From Thalassotalea sp. PS06 (GTDB lineage Bacteria > Pseudomonadota > Gammaproteobacteria > Enterobacterales > Alteromonadaceae): DNA of 64,000 nt. Below, in pieces: positions 17,825 to 25,273 of this stretch. The position numbers and the translations under genes were made by a program. The stretch spans positions 3,162,001-3,226,000 of the forward strand of contig NZ_CP041638.1 in NCBI RefSeq assembly GCF_007197775.1, written 5' to 3'. A model generated the notes under the pieces. The model searched no databases. It saw only the letters and a list, made by a program, of their open reading frames with translations, and had not been told where the DNA came from. The first letter of the stretch is position 1; each line of letters opens with the position of its first letter.

Positions 17825-18997
17825 TCAGAATGAATAGCTCATTCGTGCGGATAAAACCCGCGCAGAATTGCCTTTAAACTCCATGCCAATGGCCCCTAAT
17901 CCACCTAAAGATATCTCAGTTTCACCATCTTCGAGTTCAACATGAACGTAATTTAAGTTGACTTTTAAATCGCCAAAACTAACTCGTGCACCAATATTCA
18001 ACGCGAATCGGTCATTGACTGGGTTGTACAAAGACGCTCTCCCTGTTTGGTGCGAGAATCCGGCGCTAAGGCTAAAGTGGTCATTCAGTTTTCTGCCATA
18101 ACCTACAGTGAACTGCTCAATGTTTATCATTTTCGTAATGGTTTCAAATCCGGAAATGTTCGACTTAAGCTGAGAATCTTTCCAGTTAGAAAAGCGGTAA
18201 CTCGCAAAAATTGCAGACGTTAAACTAATAGGCTGTCTTAGGGAAAAGTGGATGTGATCAGGTGTACTATAATATAATTCTGCATTTTTGGTTGCCGTCG
18301 CCAAAGATACAGGCTCACCGCGAACAGCAATCCCCGTCCCCTCGACGCCCTGACCTTTCATAATGTGATCGATACCCGACGTGAAAGTGAAAAGAATTCG
18401 CGTTTTTATCTCCGGATTCTGGATCCCAAAACCCAAAATATGACCAAATTTATCGTCTGCTCCGACATTAAATTGCCCTGCGATGTTATATCCCAAAGTT
18501 CCACTGCCAGTATGTTGAGCACGGATACCTCCAAAAATACTGATCTCATCATTAAACTTATATTTTAATAAAAAATCATGGGCATTTGCTTCGATATCGA
18601 TATTGTATCCAAGTACTTCATCGGCGTAGTTTATGTCGTTACCAGAAGGCTCCGAGAAACGGTAGCCAAACACTAAGGTATCACTGATATCAGTTTTAAA
18701 TGAAAAGGTATAGCGAGAGTGCTCGTTGACAACAGATCCTGTACTTTGACCAACGTCGGGCAGAATTTCGGCTATGGGTTGAAACGCTGGTATCCCTGAG
18801 TTGATAAGAAATGCTTTAGGGGAACTGGTGACAATTCCCGTTACATCTGGGTCTACAGTAATTGTAGAAGCTTCGAAAAAGCTACCTTTTTCATAAAGAA
18901 AATCTGAAGCAAGAACGCCTCGATCGAGTGCTAATGCCTCCAGCGACAACATCGCTCCAAGTAGCCCTGACAATAATATTTTACTTTGAATCCCCAT
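17825..18997 (-). CDS. FadL/OmpP1/TodX-type outer membrane transport protein
   Basis: 390 residues with a signal peptide ending at LEALA, alternating hydrophobic beta strands throughout and a C-terminal phenylalanine (MSYSF), the usual mark of an outer-membrane barrel. Features of the OmpP1/FadL family are the N-terminal plug-like stretch rich in small residues, repeated Y-x-F strands and the PVSLATATKNAELYYSTPDHIHFSLRQP region, which corresponds to FadL strand segments. Such proteins carry hydrophobic compounds across the outer membrane. Downstream genes encode an HXXEE membrane protein and a CocE-type hydrolase. A TetR regulator is divergent. Confidence 0.75.
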   Translation of the reverse strand: MGIQSKILLSGLLGAMLSLEALALDRGVLASDFLYEKGSFFEASTITVDPDVTGIVTSSPKAFLINSGIPAFQPIAEILPDVGQSTGSVVNEHSRYTFSFKTDISDTLVFGYRFSEPSGNDINYADEVLGYNIDIEANAHDFLLKYKFNDEISIFGGIRAQHTGSGTLGYNIAGQFNVGADDKFGHILGFGIQNPEIKTRILFTFTSGIDHIMKGQGVEGTGIAVRGEPVSLATATKNAELYYSTPDHIHFSLRQPISLTSAIFASYRFSNWKDSQLKSNISGFETITKMINIEQFTVGYGRKLNDHFSLSAGFSHQTGRASLYNPVNDRFALNIGARVSFGDLKVNLNYVHVELEDGETEISLGGLGAIGMEFKGNSARVLSARMSYSF

Positions 18998-19137
18998 GGT
19001 ATTTATGAACCTATCGTTATTATTTTTATGTTTTTAAAATAAACCTCAATCCACTAGGAAGAGATTAAGTTCAACTTAAACAACTATTTTATTGTGGTAC
19101 ATTAGTTTCATATTTTAGGGAACAAATAGGATTAAAT

Positions 19138-19683
19138 ATGTATCACATCAAACAGGACAAGCGCTCTGAACGTTCTGCGGAAAAAATCTATCAGGGGTTA
19201 AATGAGCTTCTTCAATCCAAGAAATTAAGCGAGATTACGGTTAGTGAAGTGTGTAAAGTCTCGGGAGTTGGGAGGACAACTTTTTATCGTAATTTCGACA
19301 TTGTCACTGATGTTTTAGCTATGAAGTGTGATCTTTGCTTCAAGGAGGTACTTGCGGGATTTGTACAGCAAAATGGTTTTCGTTCCTTTAATAAAATAAA
19401 CCTGCTCCGATATTACATCAGTTACTGGATTTCAAACTGGAAAGTTCTCGATAATATTGTTAAAGCTAACAGGATCGATATTATCTATAAAAGTCATTTG
19501 CAAGGCTCAAGGATTATAGAAACTAAGTTCAATCCCAACCCACATTTATCCGAAACCGAACGAAGATACTTCATAGCTATGAAAACTGGTGAAACAATTA
19601 GCATATTAACTGCATGGATCGAAGGTGGGAGAAAGGAAAGCCCAGAGCAACTATTTGCGATTGTCCAAAAATTCCTTCATTAA
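19138..19683 (+). CDS. TetR/AcrR family transcriptional regulator
   Basis: 181 residues. An N-terminal TetR helix-turn-helix domain covers about residues 12-55: RSAEKIYQGLNELLQSKKLSEITVSEVCKVSGVGRTTFYRNF, with the canonical GVGRTTFYRNF recognition helix. The C-terminal ligand-binding part is helical and unassigned. AGGA lies six bases before the ATG. It is divergent from the FadL-type gene across 140 bp and most likely controls the FadL, HXXEE and hydrolase unit. Confidence 0.88.
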   Translation: MYHIKQDKRSERSAEKIYQGLNELLQSKKLSEITVSEVCKVSGVGRTTFYRNFDIVTDVLAMKCDLCFKEVLAGFVQQNGFRSFNKINLLRYYISYWISNWKVLDNIVKANRIDIIYKSHLQGSRIIETKFNPNPHLSETERRYFIAMKTGETISILTAWIEGGRKESPEQLFAIVQKFLH

Positions 19684-19759
19684 TTAATCCTTATGTGAAG
19701 TAGCTTTGATTTAAACTAAAATTTGGGTTGTCTGGCCTCAATGTTACATGACAGACTGG

Positions 19760-20230
19760 TTAACAAATCAGGTATGCGAATGACTGTAGCTCATTTGAGA
19801 CTAAACGAATCTGCTTATTTGATTTAGCCTGGTAACCATATTTATCTTCCAATATGTACTCAAGTTGGCTCAGGCACTTCTGGTTACATTGGGTTAGCCA
19901 ATAATTTTTTACCGCATTGTAAACCTTCAATTCTTCGTCGGTTAGGTACTTAAAGTTTCTGCCCATATCGGTTATGGACTCAACTCCAACACCGATACTA
20001 TTTTCCAAAATCGTTAGCGCTTGCTCTCTATCACTTTCTCGTAACTTTGTGGCTATTAACAAATCCCTATGAACGTAGTATCGTTCTTCGATTTTATCAG
20101 AATCGATTAACGAGCTTACTAGCGATGCATATTCTTTTTTTTGGATTGCAAATATCACGGTCGAAACCAATATTCCAAAGCCAAAAGCTGACAAGAGAGA
20201 AATCACATATATACGTTTACTAATATCCAT
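19760..20230 (-). CDS. Hypothetical protein with one N-terminal membrane helix
   Basis: 156 residues: a short basic start (MDISKRIY), a hydrophobic helix at about residues 8-28, then a charged helical soluble domain (LIDSDKIEERYYVHRDLLIATKLRESDREQALTILE). Late cysteines in WLTQCNQKCLSQ could form a disulfide if periplasmic. No known family recognised. It stands alone between the TetR gene and the 15-bp repeat array, inside the same AT-rich segment. Confidence 0.6.
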   Translation of the reverse strand: MDISKRIYVISLLSAFGFGILVSTVIFAIQKKEYASLVSSLIDSDKIEERYYVHRDLLIATKLRESDREQALTILENSIGVGVESITDMGRNFKYLTDEELKVYNAVKNYWLTQCNQKCLSQLEYILEDKYGYQAKSNKQIRLVSNELQSFAYLIC

Positions 20231-20400
20231 TTTTATTCCGATACTTTAGTGACCGTCCCCGGCTCCGAGCGGCCTGCCATGATTTGTGTATTGCGCATCA
20301 ACTTAACTCAAAGCCAATCTCGACGCAGTCCTCACAAAAAATTGCATAGGACTCAAGTTCCCGATAATTCCAAAATACCTATGTCCATATTCGGCGCAAC

Positions 20401-20460
20401 CCTCTACGACAACGTCCTCTACGACAACGTCCTCTACGACAACGTCCTCTACGACGAAGT
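20401..20460 (-). repeat. 15-bp tandem repeat array, four near-perfect units
   Basis: On the plus strand the unit CCTCTACGACAACGT is repeated at 20401, 20416 and 20431 exactly, and at 20446 with two changes. It is the reverse complement of the array at 15118-15192, so the two arrays bracket the 15.2-20.4 kb module in inverted orientation. It ends 10 bp from the stop of the dehydratase gene. The frame through it would read LYDNV repeats but has no gene-like context. Confidence 0.9.
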
Positions 20461-20470
20461 CCTCTTCCTC

Positions 20471-21646
20471 CTACTTCACTTCCATATTCGGCGAGCGGTA
20501 AACCACTTCATCGTTTAACTCGATACCAAGACCAGGTTCTTCACTCACCTGAAAATAACCATTTACCGGTTGTAAGTCCTGCACACAAAGCTCTCGGTTC
20601 CAGTCTTTAATTGCATAAGTGTGGTGTTCGTGGATAAGGAAATTCGGTAATGCCGTTTCTAAGTGCAATGACGCCGCCGTTGCTACAGGACCACCACATA
20701 CATGCGCCTGGATGCGCACATCAAAGGTGTCGGCATAATCACATACCTTTTTAGTTTCGGTAAACCCACCGCATAAACCAACATCCGGTTGCAGAACATC
20801 GATGGACTGATCCTGCATATAAGGTTTAATACCCCAACGATTATACAGACGCTCACCACCGGCAATCGGTACATTCACTTTATCGGCAACTTTCTTGTGT
20901 AAGTCGGAATTTAGGTAATTGACCGGCTCTTCGTAATACATACAACGGAATTCTTCGACCATATCGCCAAGCTGGATCGCTGTGGTTGCGCCGAGCAAGC
21001 TGTGACATTCAAAGATAATATCGCCATCTTCCCCCATGGCATCTCGAATCGCGGCCAGGCGAGCACGGAATAATTTCATCTCAGGATTGGTAAACAACTT
21101 AGTGCGATCAAAATGAGTAACGCCATGCATGTCATACATGATTGGATCGACTTTCACCGCGTCATAACCTTCTTTCAAAGCTTTCTCCGTGGCACGGGCA
21201 TAATCGGCAGGATCGTTTAAGCGGTTTACTTCACTATCCCAGTCAAACTGCAGCTGGCTGGCATAGGTGCGCAGCTTGTCATTTACCTTGCCACCCAGTA
21301 ACTGATAAACCGGAACGTTCAGTGCTTTACCCTTGATATCCCAAAGCGCGGTATCGATGGCACTCATTGCCGCATAAATTACCGGACCGCCACCTAGGCC
21401 CCAGAAGCTTTCGCGAAGCATTCGCGACCAAAGTAGCTCAGTCTGAAACGGGTCGAAACCAATGAGCATTGCTTCGGCAATTTCTTTGATCATATGCGCT
21501 GCCGCACTGTGACCAAGATCATAGGCAAGGCCAGCTTCACCAACACCACTGATACCTTCATCGGTGTGAATGCGGACAAACACCGGATTCCAGACGTTAC
21601 GTTTTGGGCAATGGATATCAAATATTTCGACTCGGGTAATTTTCAT
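20471..21646 (-). CDS. Mandelate racemase/muconate lactonizing (enolase superfamily) sugar-acid dehydratase
   Basis: 391 residues, full length for the superfamily. An N-terminal capping domain is followed by the barrel with AAMSAIDTALWDIKGKALNVPVYQLLGG, a hallmark stretch. The barrel has KVDP (Lys on the second strand), FECHS with an E-x-H pattern at the first metal position, YYEEP as the second ligand, GGERL as the third, and a His in QAHVCGG near the end. The E-x-H and late His resemble galactonate-type dehydratases, but the exact substrate cannot be read from sequence. It is preceded by a class II aldolase gene 36 bp away, suggesting dehydration then aldol cleavage of a sugar acid. Confidence 0.85.
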   Translation of the reverse strand: MKITRVEIFDIHCPKRNVWNPVFVRIHTDEGISGVGEAGLAYDLGHSAAAHMIKEIAEAMLIGFDPFQTELLWSRMLRESFWGLGGGPVIYAAMSAIDTALWDIKGKALNVPVYQLLGGKVNDKLRTYASQLQFDWDSEVNRLNDPADYARATEKALKEGYDAVKVDPIMYDMHGVTHFDRTKLFTNPEMKLFRARLAAIRDAMGEDGDIIFECHSLLGATTAIQLGDMVEEFRCMYYEEPVNYLNSDLHKKVADKVNVPIAGGERLYNRWGIKPYMQDQSIDVLQPDVGLCGGFTETKKVCDYADTFDVRIQAHVCGGPVATAASLHLETALPNFLIHEHHTYAIKDWNRELCVQDLQPVNGYFQVSEEPGLGIELNDEVVYRSPNMEVK

Positions 21647-21682
21647 TATTGTTCCTGATAAATATATGGGTGATGGTAAATA

Positions 21683-22450
21683 CTACTTCACAAAATCTGG
21701 ATTAATTCGGTAAGCCTTACGCAACATCGCCGGCCAAGCCTTTTGTCCACCGGTAGTACCGGTGTGAACCACTTTTGCCTGGGCATAAATGTTATCAATA
21801 ATGTCCTGACCAACTTTAATACTGTCGATGCCGCAGGCCTGCATTTGCAGTTGAATTTCACAGGCACGATTTAAATCATACATACGCATAAAGGCATCAC
21901 CGATAGTCGGGCCTAAGGTTAATGCGCCATGGTTTCTCAACAGTAGGTGGTTATTCTCGCCAAGGTTTTCCTGCAAGCGTTTTTTCTCTGCAGGATTTAC
22001 CGCTAATCCTTCATATTCGTGATAAGCCATAGAAGCGATGGAAAACATCGAATACTGACTCAGAGGCAGTAATCCTTCAGGTTGACTGGCAACCGCGATA
22101 GTGGGAATGGTATGCAGGTGTAAAACACAACCGGCGTCATGGCGCACTTCGTGGATGGCACTGTGGATAGTAAATCCGGCAGGATTAATGGCAAATGGCC
22201 CACCGTCGAGAATATTACCGTCGATATCTATCTTGACCAGGTTTGAGGCACAGACTTCATCAAAGGCAACACCGAATGCATTAATTAGATAATGTTCGGT
22301 ATCGGGTATGCGAGCCGATATATGGGTGTAAATCAAATCATCCCAACCAAAATGAGCGACAAGCTGATAACAGGCAGCCAAATCAACACGGGTCTGCCAT
22401 TCGGCATCACTCACCTGCCCTTTTAAATTTCTATTTGGTAAATCAAACAC
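21683..22450 (-). CDS. Class II aldolase/adducin family protein
   Basis: 255 residues. Class II aldolase fold with the zinc-site HLHT in CVLHLHTIPT at about residues 113-122, a further His in LLLRNHGALTLG, and an acidic residue upstream. The N-terminal WQTRVDLAACYQLVAHFGWDDLIYTHISARIP is typical. Members cleave sugar phosphates or keto-deoxy sugar acids. It is first in a two-gene unit with the enolase-superfamily dehydratase. Confidence 0.85.
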   Translation of the reverse strand: MFDLPNRNLKGQVSDAEWQTRVDLAACYQLVAHFGWDDLIYTHISARIPDTEHYLINAFGVAFDEVCASNLVKIDIDGNILDGGPFAINPAGFTIHSAIHEVRHDAGCVLHLHTIPTIAVASQPEGLLPLSQYSMFSIASMAYHEYEGLAVNPAEKKRLQENLGENNHLLLRNHGALTLGPTIGDAFMRMYDLNRACEIQLQMQACGIDSIKVGQDIIDNIYAQAKVVHTGTTGGQKAWPAMLRKAYRINPDFVK

Positions 22451-22595
22451 CAGGTATCCTCAAAAGCTAACATAAGTATATAATTTAATTCGACAGTTTA
22501 CCCCCGTTAGGGCGGTACGAATCACTGACTGGAAATTAAACATTGGTCAGAGTACACTAGCGATTCAGGTTTTGTCGTACTATGGATAGCAACTA

Positions 22596-23552
22596 TTGAA
22601 ACGCGCAGTACTTTTTCTTGTTTCGCTGTTACTTCTTTCCCCCACACTTTCTTCCTTCGCCAAAGAATATACTCTGGATGCGGAGAAGAGTCGTTTGATT
22701 GGTAGTTTAACCTACCATACAGTGAAAAAAGGCGATTATTTTCAAAAGATTGCCGAGCAATATGATATTGGATTTCTGGCTTTGATGGAATCAAATCCTG
22801 GCATTGATCCGACTCGTCTTAAGCCCGGCATGGTTTTGACCATTCCTTCTCAGATGATTCTGCCTTATGCGGAGCGCAAAGGTATTGTCATTAATCTGTC
22901 AGAATTACGTTTGTACTATTTTCCCGAGGATAGTAACAAGGTACATGTATTTCCGGTGGGCATCGGCAAAATCGGCGATTCAACCCCGACGCTAATTTCT
23001 ACCATCAGCGAAAAGCGTCATAAGCCTGACTGGTACCCTACCAAAGACAAACGCGAAGAATATTTCGAAGAACACGGTGAGCCCATGGCAAAAGTCATTC
23101 CCGCAGGGCCCGATAACCCTCTTGGCGACCACGCCTTGCGCCTTGGTCAAAGCGTGTACTTAATTCACGGTACCAACCAGCGCTTTGGCATAGGCATGCG
23201 GGTCAGCTCAGGCTGTATTCGTATGTACCCGAAAGACATTGAATGGCTGTTTAATGAGGTGGATATTGGCACTCAGGTAAAAATTATCGACCAGCCGATA
23301 AAAATGGCTTATCAAAAACCCGATATGCGCCTTATTGAAGTGCACTCGCCATTATCATTGGAAAATCACCAGCAACCGAGTCTGTTACCGTTTCCCGATG
23401 GTGTCAGAAACTTCCTGGGTAACGATCCACACCTGTTAGAATTACTGGAAGATTATATTAAAGCGCCGAAAGGCATTCCAATGCAGATTTCTCCGGGCAG
23501 CTATGCCAACGAGCAGGAGCCGCCTGAAGTTCCGGAAGCAGAAACCCTGTAA
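22596..23552 (+). CDS. L,D-transpeptidase with LysM domain (ErfK/YbiS type)
   Basis: 318 residues from a TTG start (22596) that yields a clean signal peptide, KRAVLFLVSLLLLSPTLSSFA. A LysM domain lies at about residues 37-85 (YHTVKKGDYFQKIAEQYDIGFLALMESNPGIDP). The YkuD catalytic domain follows with HGTNQRFGIGMRVSSGCIRMYP, where SSGCIRM holds the active Cys. It acts in the periplasm on peptidoglycan stem peptides, either linking lipoprotein to the wall or making 3-3 crosslinks. It faces an Lpp-like lipoprotein gene 93 bp away, so attachment of that protein is a likely job. The ending is Pro/Glu rich. Confidence 0.9.
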   Translation: MKRAVLFLVSLLLLSPTLSSFAKEYTLDAEKSRLIGSLTYHTVKKGDYFQKIAEQYDIGFLALMESNPGIDPTRLKPGMVLTIPSQMILPYAERKGIVINLSELRLYYFPEDSNKVHVFPVGIGKIGDSTPTLISTISEKRHKPDWYPTKDKREEYFEEHGEPMAKVIPAGPDNPLGDHALRLGQSVYLIHGTNQRFGIGMRVSSGCIRMYPKDIEWLFNEVDIGTQVKIIDQPIKMAYQKPDMRLIEVHSPLSLENHQQPSLLPFPDGVRNFLGNDPHLLELLEDYIKAPKGIPMQISPGSYANEQEPPEVPEAETL

Positions 23553-23556
23553 CAGA

Positions 23557-23584
23557 TATCTGCTATCTGCCGTCTGCCGTCTGA
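23557..23584 (+). repeat. 7-bp tandem repeat, four units
   Basis: TATCTGC TATCTGC CGTCTGC CGTCTGA, starting five bases after the L,D-transpeptidase stop and just before the terminator. A different 7-bp array lies at 60006-60040 after gltD. Confidence 0.75.
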
Positions 23585-23595
23585 ATTCTCAATAA

Positions 23596-23623
23596 AAAAA
23601 CCGAGTGGTTAAACTCGGTTTTT
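23596..23623. terminator. Bidirectional terminator between the L,D-transpeptidase and Lpp-like genes
   Basis: Eleven-base stem AAAAACCGAGT / ACTCGGTTTTT with a six-base loop. A-run on one side and T-run on the other allow it to end both convergent transcripts. Confidence 0.85.
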
Positions 23624-23645
23624 CTGTTCGTATGTCGATAAGTAT

Positions 23646-23912
23646 TTATTTCTTATAAGATTCTACAACGTTATCAACACGTTCATTAGCTTCTGCAGCC
23701 ATTTCTTTAGCCGCCATCGCATCCGCAGTTGCTTGCTGTTGCTGGACCTTAAGGTCAGCCACTTCACTGCTTAGGCTATCCACCTGAGATGAAAGGTTAT
23801 CCACTTTCATGGTCAGGTCAGCGACATTTTTCTCCAACATCTCGTTACTTGAACAACCTGCAAGACCGAGAGCAATCACCATCCCTGCAAGTGTCATCAT
23901 CTTGTTTTTCAT
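23646..23912 (-). CDS. Lpp-like murein lipoprotein
   Basis: 88 residues. Lipoprotein signal with lipobox LAGC, then a continuous heptad-patterned coiled coil (EKNVADLTMKVDNLSSQVDSLSSEVADLKVQ) and an Ala-rich helix ending ESYKK. The C-terminal Tyr-Lys-Lys matches Braun lipoprotein, where the final Lys is joined to peptidoglycan. Expected to be anchored in the outer membrane and tie it to the wall. It is convergent with a LysM L,D-transpeptidase, the class of enzyme that makes this link. Confidence 0.85.
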   Translation of the reverse strand: MKNKMMTLAGMVIALGLAGCSSNEMLEKNVADLTMKVDNLSSQVDSLSSEVADLKVQQQQATADAMAAKEMAAEANERVDNVVESYKK

Positions 23913-24050
23913 CTAGCTACTCCAAAATTAAACAACAATTAAATACAACCACTTCGTGGCCGTTCCTGGTCAAAAAGCAATCAATTTCATTTCGCAATAT
24001 AGCACAATTAAGCAAAAACGCTTGTTTTTTTTGAAGAATTTACTAAGAAC

Positions 24051-24107
24051 AATCAAGGGGGCAGAGTCGTTGAATACCTTGTTCAACGACTCTGCCCCCC
24101 CTTGATT
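24051..24107 (+). repeat. Long REP-like palindrome in front of the macro-domain gene
   Basis: Left arm 24051-24074 pairs with right arm 24082-24107 over 24 base pairs; the only defect is a run of five G against seven C. The loop is seven bases. The arm contains CAGAGTCGTTGAA. It ends just before the ribosome site GGAG at 24110, so it would be a large hairpin at the end of the mRNA leader. Either a REP-type mobile palindrome or a leader structure. Confidence 0.7.
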
Positions 24108-24121
24108 TTGGAGAACATAGA

Positions 24122-24652
24122 ATGTCGGGAAATATTGAAATTGTTCAGGGTGATATCACCAAGGCTGACACCGATGCCATTGTTAACGCCGCCAACCCGA
24201 TGATGTTAGGCGGCGGTGGTGTCGATGGCGCTATTCATCGTGCAGCGGGTCCTGCACTTTTGCAGGAATGTCGGAAAGTGAAAGCGATAAACGGCATTCG
24301 CTGTCCATTCGGCGAAGCGAGAATCACATCCGCCGGCATCCTAAACGCCAAATACGTCATACATACTGCAGGACCAATCTACCGAAATGAGGATCACCCC
24401 CAGCAGGTATTGGCTTGCTGTTATCGAAATTGTCTCGAATTAGCCTTGGAGCACCAATGCCAGTCTATCGCCTTTCCGGCAATATCCTGCGGCGCTTATG
24501 GCTACCCGTTAGAAGAAGCGGCCGAGATAGCAGTGAAAGTTTGCAGTCGGGAAAAATATACCAATATACGCATTCAATTTTTTCTATTTAGTGATGAACT
24601 TGAACAAATATGGAAAAAAGCGATTTCCCAAATTACGGACTCCGAGAGCTAA
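24122..24652 (+). CDS. Macro domain O-acetyl-ADP-ribose deacetylase (YmdB type)
   Basis: 176 residues consisting of one macro domain: VQGDITKADTDAIVNAANPMMLGGGGVDGAIHRAAGP is the ADP-ribose binding signature, with Asn and Asp of NAAN and GGGVDGAI as the family's active positions. IAFPAISCGAYGYPLEEAA is the second conserved loop. Function: hydrolysis of ADP-ribose esters; in E. coli the relative also modulates RNase III. GGAG lies eight bases upstream. The 3' end overlaps the convergent Lrp-type gene by four bases. Confidence 0.92.
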   Translation: MSGNIEIVQGDITKADTDAIVNAANPMMLGGGGVDGAIHRAAGPALLQECRKVKAINGIRCPFGEARITSAGILNAKYVIHTAGPIYRNEDHPQQVLACCYRNCLELALEHQCQSIAFPAISCGAYGYPLEEAAEIAVKVCSREKYTNIRIQFFLFSDELEQIWKKAISQITDSES

Positions 24653-25122
24653 ATTATTGGCAGTCCTAAATCTTCTTTGACCTTTTCGATAACCACGTAA
24701 GTATGAGTTTGACTCACACCAGGAAGTTCAACGATTTTCCCAAGAACATCGCGGTAATTGCTCATACTGGTTACTCTCAGTTTAAGCAGGTAATCAAAGC
24801 CGCCCGCGACCATATGACATTCTGCTACTTCCTTAATATTTACCACTTCATCACGAAAATCATTGAAGACATCGGCGGTGGTTCTATCCAGCGTTACCTG
24901 AATAAACGCCGACATCGGGATATTGAGTTTTTCCGCATTTAATATGGCGCCATAACGTTTAACATAGCCCTCGGATTCCAGTCGTTTAACCCGGTCGAGA
25001 CAAGGGCTAGGGCTCAAATTTACTTTTTTCGCCAATTCGACGTTGGAAATTCTGCCGTCTTTTTGCAGAGTGTCTAGAATAGTAAGATCAATCCGATCCA
25101 ATGTACGTTGTTTGCCGCTCAT
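24649..25122 (-). CDS. Lrp/AsnC family regulator, probable regulator of putA
   Basis: 157 residues, close to Lrp along its whole length: LDRIDLTILDTLQKDGRISNVELAKKVNLSPSPCLDRVKRLESEGYVKRY is the helix-turn-helix part, and ECHMVAGGFDYLLKLRVTSMSNYRDVLG with PGVSQTHTYVVIEKVKE is the effector (RAM) domain. It is divergent from putA, and a 28-bp near-perfect dyad lies between them, so it probably acts as the proline-responsive activator of putA. A global Lrp role cannot be ruled out from sequence. Confidence 0.88.
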   Translation of the reverse strand: MSGKQRTLDRIDLTILDTLQKDGRISNVELAKKVNLSPSPCLDRVKRLESEGYVKRYGAILNAEKLNIPMSAFIQVTLDRTTADVFNDFRDEVVNIKEVAECHMVAGGFDYLLKLRVTSMSNYRDVLGKIVELPGVSQTHTYVVIEKVKEDLGLPII

Positions 25123-25148
25123 GACGCCACCCCAGTAAACACTATATT

Positions 25149-25176
25149 ATTTGGTTAATTTAAAATTAAACCAAAT
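25149..25176. promoter_or_regulatory. Inverted repeat in the divergent putA regulatory region
   Basis: ATTTGGTTAATTT (25149-25161) against AAATTAAACCAAAT (25163-25176), a 13-base dyad with one extra base, AT-rich as expected of Lrp-family operators. It lies 26 bp from the regulator start and about 100 bp from the putA start. Confidence 0.6.
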
Positions 25177-25273
25177 ATTACACTGAAGAAAGCCGAATAT
25201 CACTAGCATATTTTGGCGCAAGTTCTCTAAAATCATGCAAAATTGTAATCAGCATAATCGATAGGCCCTTGCC

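Noticed and set aside
20249..20518. Plus-strand open frame with LYDNV repeats
   Set aside because: It exists only because the 15-bp tandem repeat has no stop in that frame. No ribosome site, no signal, and it overlaps the dehydratase gene end.
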